Below are positions 27,667 through 36,308 of a stretch of DNA of 64,000 bases, piece after piece. The notes beneath the pieces are model-generated. The model ran no database searches, was not told the DNA's origin, and saw only the letters and a program-made list of their open reading frames with translations. The position numbers were made by a program, and so were the translations under genes. Numbering within the stretch: position 1 is the stretch's first letter; each line of letters opens with the position of its first letter. This DNA comes from Gammaproteobacteria bacterium (GTDB taxonomy: Bacteria > Pseudomonadota > Gammaproteobacteria > Tenderiales > Tenderiaceae), in NCBI GenBank assembly GCA_021731365.1, contig JAKFXL010000004.1, positions 1-64,000 on the forward strand. Direction: 5' to 3'.

Positions 27667-29130
27667 CTAACCCACCACCCGGCAACGACGTAACCCCCGT
27701 ACAGCCGCCACTACAACCAAAGCCAGGGCGAGGCCAATCCCCAGCAGTGATGGCAAGATCCGCATCCAAAAAGGACCATTACCCTGCTCACTAAAACTGA
27801 ACCGTGGAAACTGCTCATACTGCGCTGCTGTCAGCCACTGCTCCGCCCGTGCCCGTGAGATAAAAAAGTCACGCCAGCGCAAATGAAAATCTTCTACCTG
27901 ATCAAAAAAGAGTTGGTAGCGCCCCGGCCCGGTACCCGCTATCTCAGCCAGCGCGCCATACATCAGCAGTGCAGGTGACAGATAGGCCAGACGGTTAGCC
28001 AGGGTGTGCTGCTGCTGTAACCGCTCATCATGGGCGTTCATAATCGCCTCAACCCGCTCTGTTGCCGCCTGCTGCACAGCCAGACGACGTAAGGTGCGTT
28101 CACGATAATCACCACGCCGCAACCCATCTCCGCCATGCTGATGGCCATGTTCATCCTGATAACGGGCCAAGGCCGCATCGTGTTCACGATCGGCATCAAT
28201 GGCAGCAGCACGCACCGCCAGCACCATCTCGGCACGCGAAGGGGATGGGTAACGGAACTCTGACCAGCCATTGATCAGCGCGGGGGCGATCAGCAACAGC
28301 CCAATCCAGGCGGCCACCAGCAACAGGGCGTTGTAGGCAGAGTCACGCCCCAGACCGTTGATAACCGTCGCCAGCGCTGCCCAAAAGAGACCATAAACAA
28401 CCACCACAATCCCCAACAGCAGCAGCGCCGGCAATGTACCCAGCAGCGCTCCACCCACCACCAGTGCCACCCCCCCCATTACCAACATCAACATCAACAG
28501 AATGGGCAGCCCGGCACGTACCAGTAACTTACCCGCCATCACCCGACGTAACGACACCGGGCAGGCCGCCGTCAGCGCCAGCGTGCCCTGTTCGCGCTCA
28601 CCAGAGATCAGGTTGTAGGTGAAGACAAAGATAAAGAGTGGATAGAGGAATACCAGCACAAAGGCGAGATCAAACGAACCGCTAAGCAGGTGGGCAGGAT
28701 TGGCAATCTCATCACTAAAAAAGAAGCTATCCCGACTGCCCGCCGAGACCATCAGCGCCGGGGGGTAGAGATCACTCTGCCCCACCGCCGTCAGTGCTAA
28801 CGGTTGCAGTGGCAACGTGGCCACTGTGGCCACCGCACCACTCCCCATAAACAGTGCGTTACGCGGATCACGAAACGGTCTGTCCGGCGCTGGCACCGTG
28901 CCCGCCTCAATTGCAACCAGATTAAGGCGTAGCGACTCCACACGCCCCGACTCTTCAGCCATCGCCGCCACAACACTATTCTGATGGCGCACCACGCCCG
29001 TCCAGCCGTTATAAAAGGCATAGGCAACTGTCGCCACCATCAACCCCATTACCAGCCACGCCGCCGGATCAAGACGCAGGATGCGCCACTCACACCGTGC
29101 TGCGGCCATCAATACCGTATTTTTTGACAT
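27667..29130 (-). CDS. ABC-2 type permease, DUF3526/NosY-like (second of pair)
   Basis: A 487-residue membrane protein. One helix near residues 25-45 is followed by a large extracytoplasmic part and a C-terminal set of helices. The cytoplasmic signature LISGEREQGTLAL is the NosY/ABC-2 type. A soluble loop contains the His-rich stretch DEHGHQHGGDG, suggestive of metal contact. It starts 11 nt after the first permease and precedes the receptor gene by 105 nt. The DUF3526 assignment is from recalled family features. Confidence 0.75.
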   Translation of the reverse strand: MSKNTVLMAAARCEWRILRLDPAAWLVMGLMVATVAYAFYNGWTGVVRHQNSVVAAMAEESGRVESLRLNLVAIEAGTVPAPDRPFRDPRNALFMGSGAVATVATLPLQPLALTAVGQSDLYPPALMVSAGSRDSFFFSDEIANPAHLLSGSFDLAFVLVFLYPLFIFVFTYNLISGEREQGTLALTAACPVSLRRVMAGKLLVRAGLPILLMLMLVMGGVALVVGGALLGTLPALLLLGIVVVVYGLFWAALATVINGLGRDSAYNALLLVAAWIGLLLIAPALINGWSEFRYPSPSRAEMVLAVRAAAIDADREHDAALARYQDEHGHQHGGDGLRRGDYRERTLRRLAVQQAATERVEAIMNAHDERLQQQHTLANRLAYLSPALLMYGALAEIAGTGPGRYQLFFDQVEDFHLRWRDFFISRARAEQWLTAAQYEQFPRFSFSEQGNGPFWMRILPSLLGIGLALALVVVAAVRGLRRCRVVG

Positions 29131-29141
29131 CAGAGTGACTC

Positions 29142-30617
29142 CTAAACGGGGCGTAAACGCCGCACTGCTAACAGCGCTAACAGCGCCACGCCACCACTCC
29201 AGATAACCAGGGAGATAAGGTTGCCAATCTGCGCCGATAGCGCCCAGCCACTCTGCGGCAGTGAGTAGATAAAACCAGACATACGCCCCCAGAGCTCCGG
29301 ACCCGCAACATAACCCACATCGCCATACCGGCTGTTTTCAGTCAGATCGCTGCTGATTACTGTCTGCAAATGGCGGCGGTACTGCTCCGCAGCATGGGAG
29401 AAGTGGGCATGGCTACGGCTGTCTGTCCCCGCCATCCCCATTGAAAATGGCTGAATAGCCAGAAACGGAAAAACCATCCCCGGCACTGCGCGCCATTGAT
29501 CCTGATGCTCATAACGCGTCTGCAAGGCACCAAAATGGCGATCGTAGATGGCATAACCGATCTCGTCGCTTTTGCGTAACGCCAGGCCACGGAAGTTGAC
29601 CGGTAAATCCTCAACCCGTGTCACACCATACTGACGCAACACACCATCACGAAAGGCAGCAAACGCAGGATGGCCCTCGTCATGGCCAAAATCCTTTTTT
29701 TTGTCAGCGGCAACCGCCTCCTGAAAGGCCAGGGCGGTTGGCAGGGGCTGGCTTATACGGACCCAGTCGGTCATCAGCCGTGGTACCAGAAACGAGTTGC
29801 ACAACCAAAATCCCAGCAGCACCACCAACGCCGCACGGGATGTGGAAAAAAAGGCCGACACCGCCAGTGCCAGCAGCACAAAGCCACCCAAATAGAGCAT
29901 GTAGGCCAGCGCCAGCCAGAGCAGTCTGGCCCACTGATCAGCACCTGCCCCATCAACGGACAACAGCGTACCAACCACAATCCCCACCAACGTCGGCAAC
30001 ATAAAGACCAACAGCACCCCTGCCATAGCCAGCCCCTTGCCCAGCAACAGATCAAGCGGAGCTACCCCCAGGCTCAGCAGCTGACGCAAAGTGCCACGCT
30101 CACGCTCCCCGGTAAAGGTGGCAAAACCGAGTAAAATCACCAGCAGCGGCACCACTGTCTGCAATATAACCGCCAGCGACACATTACCCAGCCGTGCCGC
30201 AATGCCACTATCGCGGGCGGGACGAAACTGCACCTCATTCTGTTTGTGTGCCTCGAGCCAGACAGCCGTGCCGAGATACGCATCAACCCCAGGATCGGCC
30301 AGCGCCAGCGGGCTCTGTGGTTTAAAAGCATACTGGCCAAAATGGGCCGCAGCGTGTGGATCCTTATTCCCCTGCCCAACCCAGAGCTGACGATCACCCT
30401 GAGCCGCCGCCGCCTGGTCACGGGCACTGCTCTGCACCTGATCAATACCAAACAGCAGTCCACACACCATCAGCAATAGCGCCAGCACTGCCAACCAGCG
30501 CACCCGGCTATCACGATAGATATCCAGACACTCCTTGGCCGCAATGGTACGCACCACACACCAGCGTCCCGCCGCCACAACACTGCCCGTGCCAATCTCC
30601 ACGACTGAGCTGTTCAT
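29142..30617 (-). CDS. ABC-2 type permease, DUF3526/NosY-like (first of pair)
   Basis: A 491-residue permease with one N-terminal helix (WLAVLALLLMVCGLLFGI), a periplasmic region, a multi-helix block containing FTGERERGTLRQLLSLGV, and a large second soluble domain with VEDLPVNFRGLALRKSDE, the segment I associate with DUF3526 permeases. Its start overlaps the ATPase stop by 4 nt (ATGA). Together with the second permease it would form a heterodimeric exporter. Confidence 0.78.
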   Translation of the reverse strand: MNSSVVEIGTGSVVAAGRWCVVRTIAAKECLDIYRDSRVRWLAVLALLLMVCGLLFGIDQVQSSARDQAAAAQGDRQLWVGQGNKDPHAAAHFGQYAFKPQSPLALADPGVDAYLGTAVWLEAHKQNEVQFRPARDSGIAARLGNVSLAVILQTVVPLLVILLGFATFTGERERGTLRQLLSLGVAPLDLLLGKGLAMAGVLLVFMLPTLVGIVVGTLLSVDGAGADQWARLLWLALAYMLYLGGFVLLALAVSAFFSTSRAALVVLLGFWLCNSFLVPRLMTDWVRISQPLPTALAFQEAVAADKKKDFGHDEGHPAFAAFRDGVLRQYGVTRVEDLPVNFRGLALRKSDEIGYAIYDRHFGALQTRYEHQDQWRAVPGMVFPFLAIQPFSMGMAGTDSRSHAHFSHAAEQYRRHLQTVISSDLTENSRYGDVGYVAGPELWGRMSGFIYSLPQSGWALSAQIGNLISLVIWSGGVALLALLAVRRLRPV

Positions 30618-31330
30618 GCCGCCACCGTCTGCCGGGATATCTCAAGATATGCACGTTCAAGCCCCACGTGGTCGGTATCACAGGTATCAAACAGCGCCAC
30701 TAACCGCCCCTGCTGCATAATGCCCACACGATTACCACACTGTTTGGCAAGAAACAGATCGTGGGTCACCATCAATACCGCCATGCCCCGCTGGCGCAAT
30801 GATTCAACCAACCGCGCAAACTCATTGGCAGCAAGGGGGTCGAGGCCAGAGGTCGGCTCATCCAGCAGCAACGCCTTGGCACTCTTGGCCAGGGCGATAG
30901 CGACACCCACCTTCTGGCGCATCCCTTTTGAATAACCAGAGACACGGCGCAACGGTGCCTCTTCCTGTAACCCCGCCTCACGCAGCAGCGCCAGTAGTGC
31001 CTGACGGGGATGACGGCGGCCTGTGGAGAGCGTACTGAAATAGTCCAGATTCTCCAGCCCGGTAAGATTGCCGTAGAGCATCACCGTTTCGGGGATATAG
31101 GCCAGCTGCTGCCGGGCCAGCAGCGGCGATGCGGCACTGTCGATACCACAGACCCGCGCCACCCCTGACGTGGGCTGCACAAAGTTGAGGAACAGATTCA
31201 CAGTGGTTGTTTTACCCGCGCCATTAGGGCCAAGCAGGCAGAAAACCTCCCCTCCCGGAATCAGCAGATTCAAATTATCGAGCGCGGGAACCCCTTGATA
31301 AATTTTGGTAAGTGATTGAGCTTCAAGCAT
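30614..31330 (-). CDS. ABC transporter ATPase, NosF-like
   Basis: A 238-residue ABC ATPase. Walker A is GPNGAGKTTT, the signature is SGYSKGMRQKVGVA, Walker B is ALLLDEPTSGLD and the switch His is in VTHDLF. The frame is open to 31420; the ATG at 31330 is used because GGAGAT lies upstream and MLEAQSLTKIYQG is the standard beginning. It closely resembles ATPases paired with ABC-2/NosY permeases, in line with the next two genes. Confidence 0.9.
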   Translation of the reverse strand: MLEAQSLTKIYQGVPALDNLNLLIPGGEVFCLLGPNGAGKTTTVNLFLNFVQPTSGVARVCGIDSAASPLLARQQLAYIPETVMLYGNLTGLENLDYFSTLSTGRRHPRQALLALLREAGLQEEAPLRRVSGYSKGMRQKVGVAIALAKSAKALLLDEPTSGLDPLAANEFARLVESLRQRGMAVLMVTHDLFLAKQCGNRVGIMQQGRLVALFDTCDTDHVGLERAYLEISRQTVAA

Positions 31331-31455
31331 GATAAATATCTCCAAAACCGGATAATCCCTGCCTTCCAGTGGCAGAACGGAATGCGGGCCCACCAAGCCA
31401 CCCGCAGCGGGGCCAAACACAACTATCCCTACCTATAGGGTATTACGAAATTTAT

Positions 31456-31470
31456 TTTAGTAGCACTAAA
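31456..31470. promoter_or_regulatory. Perfect palindrome upstream of the ABC/receptor operon
   Basis: TTTAGT-AGC-ACTAAA is a perfect 6-3-6 inverted repeat about 126 nt before the ATPase start, in the 209-nt gap after exbD. On the minus strand it overlaps TAAAAT, a possible -10 element. A near copy lies before tonB, so it is a candidate operator. A second small inverted repeat, CCCTA/TAGGG, is at about 31426-31442. Confidence 0.45.
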
Positions 31471-31539
31471 CGGACGCAAAAATCCCAAATCATCAAGCCA
31501 AAATGGGAATGGGATACCACAACAACAGAGCAGGGGGAC

Positions 31540-31959
31540 TCAGAACGTCCCGGGGGCACCCCCCGTCGCAAAGGCCAGGCGCTGCACGCCCCCCTCACGC
31601 ACCACCCCCATCAACGTCGCCACCTCGCCATAACTCACCCGTGCATCGGCATGCAGCCGAACTACCAGCTGCGGGGATTCGGCCAATCGCAACATCAATA
31701 CCTGTCGCAGTGCCACAGCAGTGATCACCTCACCATCCAGTAACAGCCGCCCCTCACGTTCCAACACCAACTCCGCCACCCTTGGCTCCTGACTCTGTGG
31801 TGCCGCCACCTTGGGCAGATCCACATTCAAGGCCTGTACAAACAGAGGTGCCAGCAGAATAAAAATCACCAGCAATACCAGCATCACATCCACCAACGGC
31901 GTAACGTTGATATCAGACAGTGGCTGCCCGGAGTCCGGAGAATAGTTGCCACCCGCCAT
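31540..31959 (-). CDS. exbD: ExbD-type biopolymer transport protein (cluster copy)
   Basis: A 139-residue protein with one N-terminal membrane helix carrying the proton-path Asp (INVTPLVDVMLVLLVIFI) and a periplasmic domain. It follows exbB by 1 nt. It is distinct from the second ExbD at 42318. With ExbB and TonB it forms the proton-driven motor that energises outer-membrane receptors, probably the receptor in this cluster. Confidence 0.92.
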   Translation of the reverse strand: MAGGNYSPDSGQPLSDINVTPLVDVMLVLLVIFILLAPLFVQALNVDLPKVAAPQSQEPRVAELVLEREGRLLLDGEVITAVALRQVLMLRLAESPQLVVRLHADARVSYGEVATLMGVVREGGVQRLAFATGGAPGTF

Positions 31960-31960
31960 G

Positions 31961-32611
31961 TCAGCCCCTGCCCGCCGCCGTCAGCTGAATTAATCGATAC
32001 AGATTACTGTCCGTCAACACACTCAACTGGCGTAACCGCCGCAAGAGCAGGTTGTAAGCAACCACCGCCGGAATCGCAACAAACAGCCCCAGGGCAGTGG
32101 CAACCAGCGCCTCACCTATAGGCCCGGTCACCACATCCATGCTCAGCTGCTCCCCCTCGCCCAGCCCCTGAAGTGCATTCATGATGCCCCAGACCGTCCC
32201 CAGCAGGCCGATAAATGGGGCTGAATTACCAATCGTGGCCAACCCCGTGAGATAGCTCTCCAACTCCACACGCTGTTCGTGGATCAACCGCTGGGCGTGG
32301 TGTTCCAGATGGCGAATCCGGGCCAGCTGACCACCCTCACGACACTCTGGTGACAGCCCCAACGCCTCCTTCAACGCCAGGCATGAGAGGGTATCCCGCG
32401 CCAGCCACTGCGCCATCTCATCACTATCCCCGCGCCCACGCAGCGCCGTCACCACCTGCCGTTCCAGCCGCTCCAGCCGCCAGAACTGCCACGCCTTATA
32501 GATCATCACCGTCCAGCTCAACAGCGACAGCACCACCAGCAGAATAAATACAGTGCTGACTACAAAATCACTCTCCCGCCACCACAACGCCAATCCCTGC
32601 AAATTTTCCAT
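31961..32611 (-). CDS. exbB: ExbB/TolQ-type proton channel protein (cluster copy)
   Basis: A 216-residue MotA/TolQ/ExbB family protein. There is a first helix near 18-40 (FVVSTVFILLVVLSLLSW), and a C-terminal helix pair carries the family landmarks ATIGNSAPFIGLLGTVWGIM and GEALVATALGLFVAIPAV. It sits between tonB (3 nt) and exbD (1 nt), so it is a tight three-gene operon. Confidence 0.92.
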   Translation of the reverse strand: MENLQGLALWWRESDFVVSTVFILLVVLSLLSWTVMIYKAWQFWRLERLERQVVTALRGRGDSDEMAQWLARDTLSCLALKEALGLSPECREGGQLARIRHLEHHAQRLIHEQRVELESYLTGLATIGNSAPFIGLLGTVWGIMNALQGLGEGEQLSMDVVTGPIGEALVATALGLFVAIPAVVAYNLLLRRLRQLSVLTDSNLYRLIQLTAAGRG

Positions 32612-32614
32612 AAC

Positions 32615-33280
32615 TCACCTCAACGCAAAACGTAACGGCACCTCAACCTCTGCCATCACAGGCTGTCCACCGCGCTGTGCAGGCACAAACTGCCATTTCC
32701 GCACCGACTGTAGCGCTGCCTGATCAAGAATGCCGTGCCCAGAACTCACCTTCACAGCCACCTGCTGCGGGCGACCCTTCACGTCAAGTGAAACCGCCAC
32801 CACCACAACCCCTTCCAACCCCCGCCGCTGCGCCACCAACGGGTAAGGGGGCGCTGGATTATCACGATAGGCCGCCGCCAAATCCGGCGCTGTATACTCC
32901 GGCACATCAGGTGCTGCCGGAACAGCGGTCACAACAACCGGCAGCGGCTCTACAGCCATACTCTCCTCTTCAACCACCTGCCGTGACACCTCTGCCGATA
33001 GCGCCACAGGCACAGGCATCTGCTCTAACGGTGCCAAGGCAGAGGGATCGGGGGCAACAGGCAATGAAGATACGGGGAGCGCCGGAACACTTTTCACCAG
33101 AGGGGTGGCACGAGGTTCGACCTCGGGTAACGCCACCAGCTCAAACAGAGGCTCAGGCTTAGCTTCTAACGGATGTGGTGACACGGGGGATACCAAAATA
33201 GCCACCAGCAGCAGATGCACTGCCAAGGCCACGGTCATAGCAGCCGCTGCACGCAGCCGCATCCCCCTTATCTGCTTCAC
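32615..33280 (-). CDS. tonB: TonB-type energy transducer
   Basis: A 221-residue protein with one N-terminal membrane helix (AAAMTVALAVHLLLVAILVS), a Pro/Val/Glu-rich spanning region (about 35-130) and a C-terminal TonB domain (about 135-221; YRDNPAPPYPLVAQRRGLEG, LDQAALQSVRKWQFVPA). A GTG at 33280 and an ATG at 33262 are both possible starts. It heads tonB-exbB-exbD, so the cluster has its own TonB motor. Confidence 0.9.
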   Translation of the reverse strand: MKQIRGMRLRAAAAMTVALAVHLLLVAILVSPVSPHPLEAKPEPLFELVALPEVEPRATPLVKSVPALPVSSLPVAPDPSALAPLEQMPVPVALSAEVSRQVVEEESMAVEPLPVVVTAVPAAPDVPEYTAPDLAAAYRDNPAPPYPLVAQRRGLEGVVVVAVSLDVKGRPQQVAVKVSSGHGILDQAALQSVRKWQFVPAQRGGQPVMAEVEVPLRFALR

Positions 33281-33644
33281 CTCACACCTATCCCTTGTTA
33301 CACAGAATCCCTCCTGTGCTATCTTTTTTTAAATAGTAACACCGCCCTCTCCGGAAGATCAATAGCACTAATTACAATTTTAGTAACACTATCGGTTTTT
33401 GGCAGGGCAAGGGGTTTGGCCAACTGTGAAAACTGCAAAGGGACAGGGACAATTAGCGCAGATGAGTCCACCTGAAGCAGACATTCATCAATATGGGAGG
33501 AGGACAGCGGGGAGTCCCCGCTGCATACAGCAACAATATATAAGGTATAGAAAACAACCAGGAGCAATGTTAGTGCAGCAACCCAACAGCCACCCGTTTT
33601 CCGGGGTCACTGTCAGGCCACGTTGCAACCACTACAACCCGGTT
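33281..33644. promoter_or_regulatory. Promoter region of tonB-exbBD (364-nt gap)
   Basis: The gap between tonB and sppA has no convincing gene; an 82-codon minus-strand frame at 33319-33567 looks random. It contains three sites related to the 31456 palindrome: TTTAGT-AAC-ACTATC (33379-33393), ATCAAT-AGC-ACTAAT (33358-33372) and AATAGT-AAC-ACCGCC (33332-33346). These suggest cooperative binding of a shared regulator. The remaining part to 33644 shows nothing I can name. Confidence 0.4.
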
Positions 33645-34652
33645 TTAACGAATAGTGCCACTCTGCATGCCCAGCACTTTCACAAAGGTCTCCGCCATCA
33701 CCACACCAAACCGCTCCACAAACTGCTGGAAAGGGTCTGGTTTAACGGTGTAGTCAACAATGTTCTCTTCACCAATCACATCACGTGCAACATGGCTGGC
33801 ACTGCCCAGACCATCGGCCAATCCCATCTCAATGGCCTGCTCACCGGTCCAGACAAGCCCTGTAAACAGATCATCGTTCTCTTTCAACCGATCACCACGC
33901 CCTGTTTTTACCGTCTCGATAAACTGTTGATGGATATTGTCGAGCATGCCGTGAATATGGGTCGCATCTTTCTCTTTCAGTGGTGAGAATGGGTCTAAGA
34001 AACCTTTATTCTCTCCCGCCGTTAACATCCGCCGTTCAATGCCCAATTTGCCCATGGCATCAACAAAACCAAAACTGCCCATCACCACGCCGATTGAACC
34101 AACAATACTGGCTTTATCAACATAGATCTCATCCGCAGCAGCGGCTATATAGTATCCACCAGAGGCACACAGATCAGTCACCACTGCATACAAAGGAATA
34201 TTGGGGTATTTTTCCCGCAACCGTTTGATCTCATCATTGATATAACCCGCCTGAACCGGGCTGCCACCAGGGCTATTGATGCGCAAAATAACCCCTGCGG
34301 TATGTTTATTCTCAAAGGCATGGCGCAAGCTACTGACTATATTATCTGCACTTGCTTCACTATCCGCCGCTATCACCCCTTGCACTTCAATCAAGGCGGT
34401 ATGTTCTTTACCCACGCCCATGCTGGCACCGTCCTGCCCCACAAACATAAATCCAACAATCACCAGCAGATAGATGATCATGATTGACTTGAAGAAAATT
34501 CCCCAGCGCCGCGCACGTCGCTGCTCCGTCAACGCCCCCAGCGCCAGTTTGCTGATCAGCTCCTTTTCCCAATTAGGGTCTTGCTGCTCTTTTACCTGCG
34601 GTGCCTGGGTCCAGGCATCTTTCACCTGACCACTGTTATCATGATCTGTCAT
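33645..34652 (-). CDS. sppA: Signal peptide peptidase SppA (short form)
   Basis: A 335-residue S49-family membrane serine protease that degrades cleaved signal peptides. One helix lies at about 49-70, and the nucleophile Ser is in DLCASGGYYIAAAAD. The probable general-base Lys is in AGENKGFLDPFSP, matching the Ser/Lys dyad of short SppA enzymes. It is half the size of the E. coli protein. Followed by HAD-rluC in the same order as in pseudomonads. Confidence 0.92.
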   Translation of the reverse strand: MTDHDNSGQVKDAWTQAPQVKEQQDPNWEKELISKLALGALTEQRRARRWGIFFKSIMIIYLLVIVGFMFVGQDGASMGVGKEHTALIEVQGVIAADSEASADNIVSSLRHAFENKHTAGVILRINSPGGSPVQAGYINDEIKRLREKYPNIPLYAVVTDLCASGGYYIAAAADEIYVDKASIVGSIGVVMGSFGFVDAMGKLGIERRMLTAGENKGFLDPFSPLKEKDATHIHGMLDNIHQQFIETVKTGRGDRLKENDDLFTGLVWTGEQAIEMGLADGLGSASHVARDVIGEENIVDYTVKPDPFQQFVERFGVVMAETFVKVLGMQSGTIR

Positions 34653-34683
34653 ATTATTTCCGTTAGTTGTAAACGCTGCTGGA

Positions 34684-35349
34684 TTATAACTTCAAATTAC
34701 GTTCAAACCATTCCCCTAACGCAGGAATGCTATCTAGGCTGGCCAAAGGCTGATATTGATGCAGACGGTGTGGCTCATGGGCACCATAGGTCACCGCCAA
34801 TGCGGCGGTTCCAGCCCGTTGTGCCATCTCCATATCGTACTCGGTATCACCAATCATCAGCGTCGTTTCAGGCTTGGCACCCAGCTCCTCAATCAACTCC
34901 AGCAACATCTGGGGGTGCGGTTTGGAGGTGGTCTCATCGGCACAACGGGTCGCCTGAAAAAAACGGCCACAATCAGTATGGCGCAAAACCCTGTCCAACC
35001 CTTTGCGACTCTTGCCCGTCGCCACCGCCAACATAACAGGCTGCTGGTGCAATCCCGCCAGCAGCGCTGGGACCCCCTCAAACAGCTGCTCGGGCATCGG
35101 GCAGTTTCCCAAAAAATGGTGCCGATACCGGTCGGTATACTGCCAAACATCCTGATCATTAATGGCAGGATAGAGGAAACGAATAGCCTCCTGCATACCC
35201 AGTCCTATGATGTTACGAAAGGCTGTGTCAGTCAGATCCTCAAAACCGAGATCCTGACCCGCCGCCCGTAACGAGGCAACAATCCGGGCGGCAGAGTCCA
35301 TCAACGTGCCATCCCAATCAAAAACAACCAATTCAAACACTCTGGACAT
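34684..35349 (-). CDS. HAD-superfamily phosphatase (Gph-like)
   Basis: A 221-residue HAD subfamily IA hydrolase. Motif I is FDWDGTLMDS, motif II is VATGKSRKGL, the Lys is in TSKPHPQ and motif IV is IGDTEYDM. The ATG at 35349 is preferred over GTG codons inside the rluC stop because a purine-rich GGAGTAGG precedes it. The substrate may be phosphoglycolate or another small phosphate ester; the sequence does not decide. Confidence 0.87.
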   Translation of the reverse strand: MSRVFELVVFDWDGTLMDSAARIVASLRAAGQDLGFEDLTDTAFRNIIGLGMQEAIRFLYPAINDQDVWQYTDRYRHHFLGNCPMPEQLFEGVPALLAGLHQQPVMLAVATGKSRKGLDRVLRHTDCGRFFQATRCADETTSKPHPQMLLELIEELGAKPETTLMIGDTEYDMEMAQRAGTAALAVTYGAHEPHRLHQYQPLASLDSIPALGEWFERNLKL

Positions 35350-35360
35350 GCCTACTCCAC

Positions 35361-36308
35361 TCACACCAATTGACCCAAAACAGCCTCTAGATCCTCACCC
35401 AGCGGTGCCTGAAACTCCAGACGCCGCCCATCCCACATGAAATAGATGCGCTGGGCATGGAGGAATAGTCGCTTCAGCCCTAACGCCTTCATCTGCTGAT
35501 TAAACTCCTTATCACCATACTTCTCATCCCCCGCCAGTGGGTGGCCAGAGTGGGTTGCATGGACACGGATCTGATGGGTACGCCCCGTCATCAACTCCAC
35601 CTCCATCAACGTGGCCGCCTTAAAACGCAGTTGGGGTGCAAACCGGCTCAGCGCCTCCTTGCCGGTCGGTGTCACCCGCACCATCCGCTCCCCCGAACTC
35701 AGAGTATTTTTCAGCAGCGGGGCATCAATATCCCGCGCACCCCCTTTCCACTTCCCCTGACAGAGCGCCAGATAGTGCTTTCCCACCTCACCGTTACGGA
35801 TCAACTCATGCAGTTGGCGCAATGCAGACCGTTTTTTAGCCAACAACAGGCACCCCGAGGTATCACGATCAAGCCGGTGAACCAACTCCAGCCCCTGCAG
35901 CTCAGGCCTCAGCTTTCGCATCGCCTCAATCACACCGTAACTCACTCCACTGCCACCATGCACAGCAATGCCAGAGGGTTTATTAAGCACAATCAATGCA
36001 TCATCCTCAAACATGATGCTCTCCTCAATCTGTCGCAACACCCCTTGGCTGGGTGATACCGTTTCGGCAACGGCAGCAGTTTTAAGCGGCGGAATACGCA
36101 CAACATCACCCGCCTGAAGCCGGTAGAGCGGTTTAATACGCCCTTTGTTCACACGTACCTGCCCAGTCCTTAATATTTTGTAAATCATGCTCTTAGGCAG
36201 ATTACGCAGCTGCGCCATCAAAAAATTATCGATACGTTGCCCCGCACGTTCAGCATCAATTTCAAGGAAACGCGCTTCCATTTTGTCATTTTCAGAATAA
36301 TCAGTCAT
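35361..36308 (-). CDS. rluC: 23S rRNA pseudouridine synthase C
   Basis: A 315-residue RluA-family enzyme that modifies 23S rRNA positions 955, 2504 and 2580 in E. coli. It has an S4 domain (about 18-75, GQRIDNFLMAQLRNLPKS) and a catalytic domain with the active Asp in VHRLDRDTSGCLL and GRTHQIRVHATHSGHPLAGD. It is divergent from rne, the usual arrangement in gammaproteobacteria, which is why I name it rluC rather than rluA. Confidence 0.93.
   Translation of the reverse strand: MTDYSENDKMEARFLEIDAERAGQRIDNFLMAQLRNLPKSMIYKILRTGQVRVNKGRIKPLYRLQAGDVVRIPPLKTAAVAETVSPSQGVLRQIEESIMFEDDALIVLNKPSGIAVHGGSGVSYGVIEAMRKLRPELQGLELVHRLDRDTSGCLLLAKKRSALRQLHELIRNGEVGKHYLALCQGKWKGGARDIDAPLLKNTLSSGERMVRVTPTGKEALSRFAPQLRFKAATLMEVELMTGRTHQIRVHATHSGHPLAGDEKYGDKEFNQQMKALGLKRLFLHAQRIYFMWDGRRLEFQAPLGEDLEAVLGQLV

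Noticed and set aside
33319-33567. An 82-codon minus-strand frame in the tonB-sppA gap
   Set aside because: Composition is ordinary noncoding, there is no clear ribosome binding site, and it overlaps the candidate operator sites of tonB.
33399-33986. A 195-codon plus-strand frame overlapping sppA
   Set aside because: It is mostly antisense to sppA and resembles no family.
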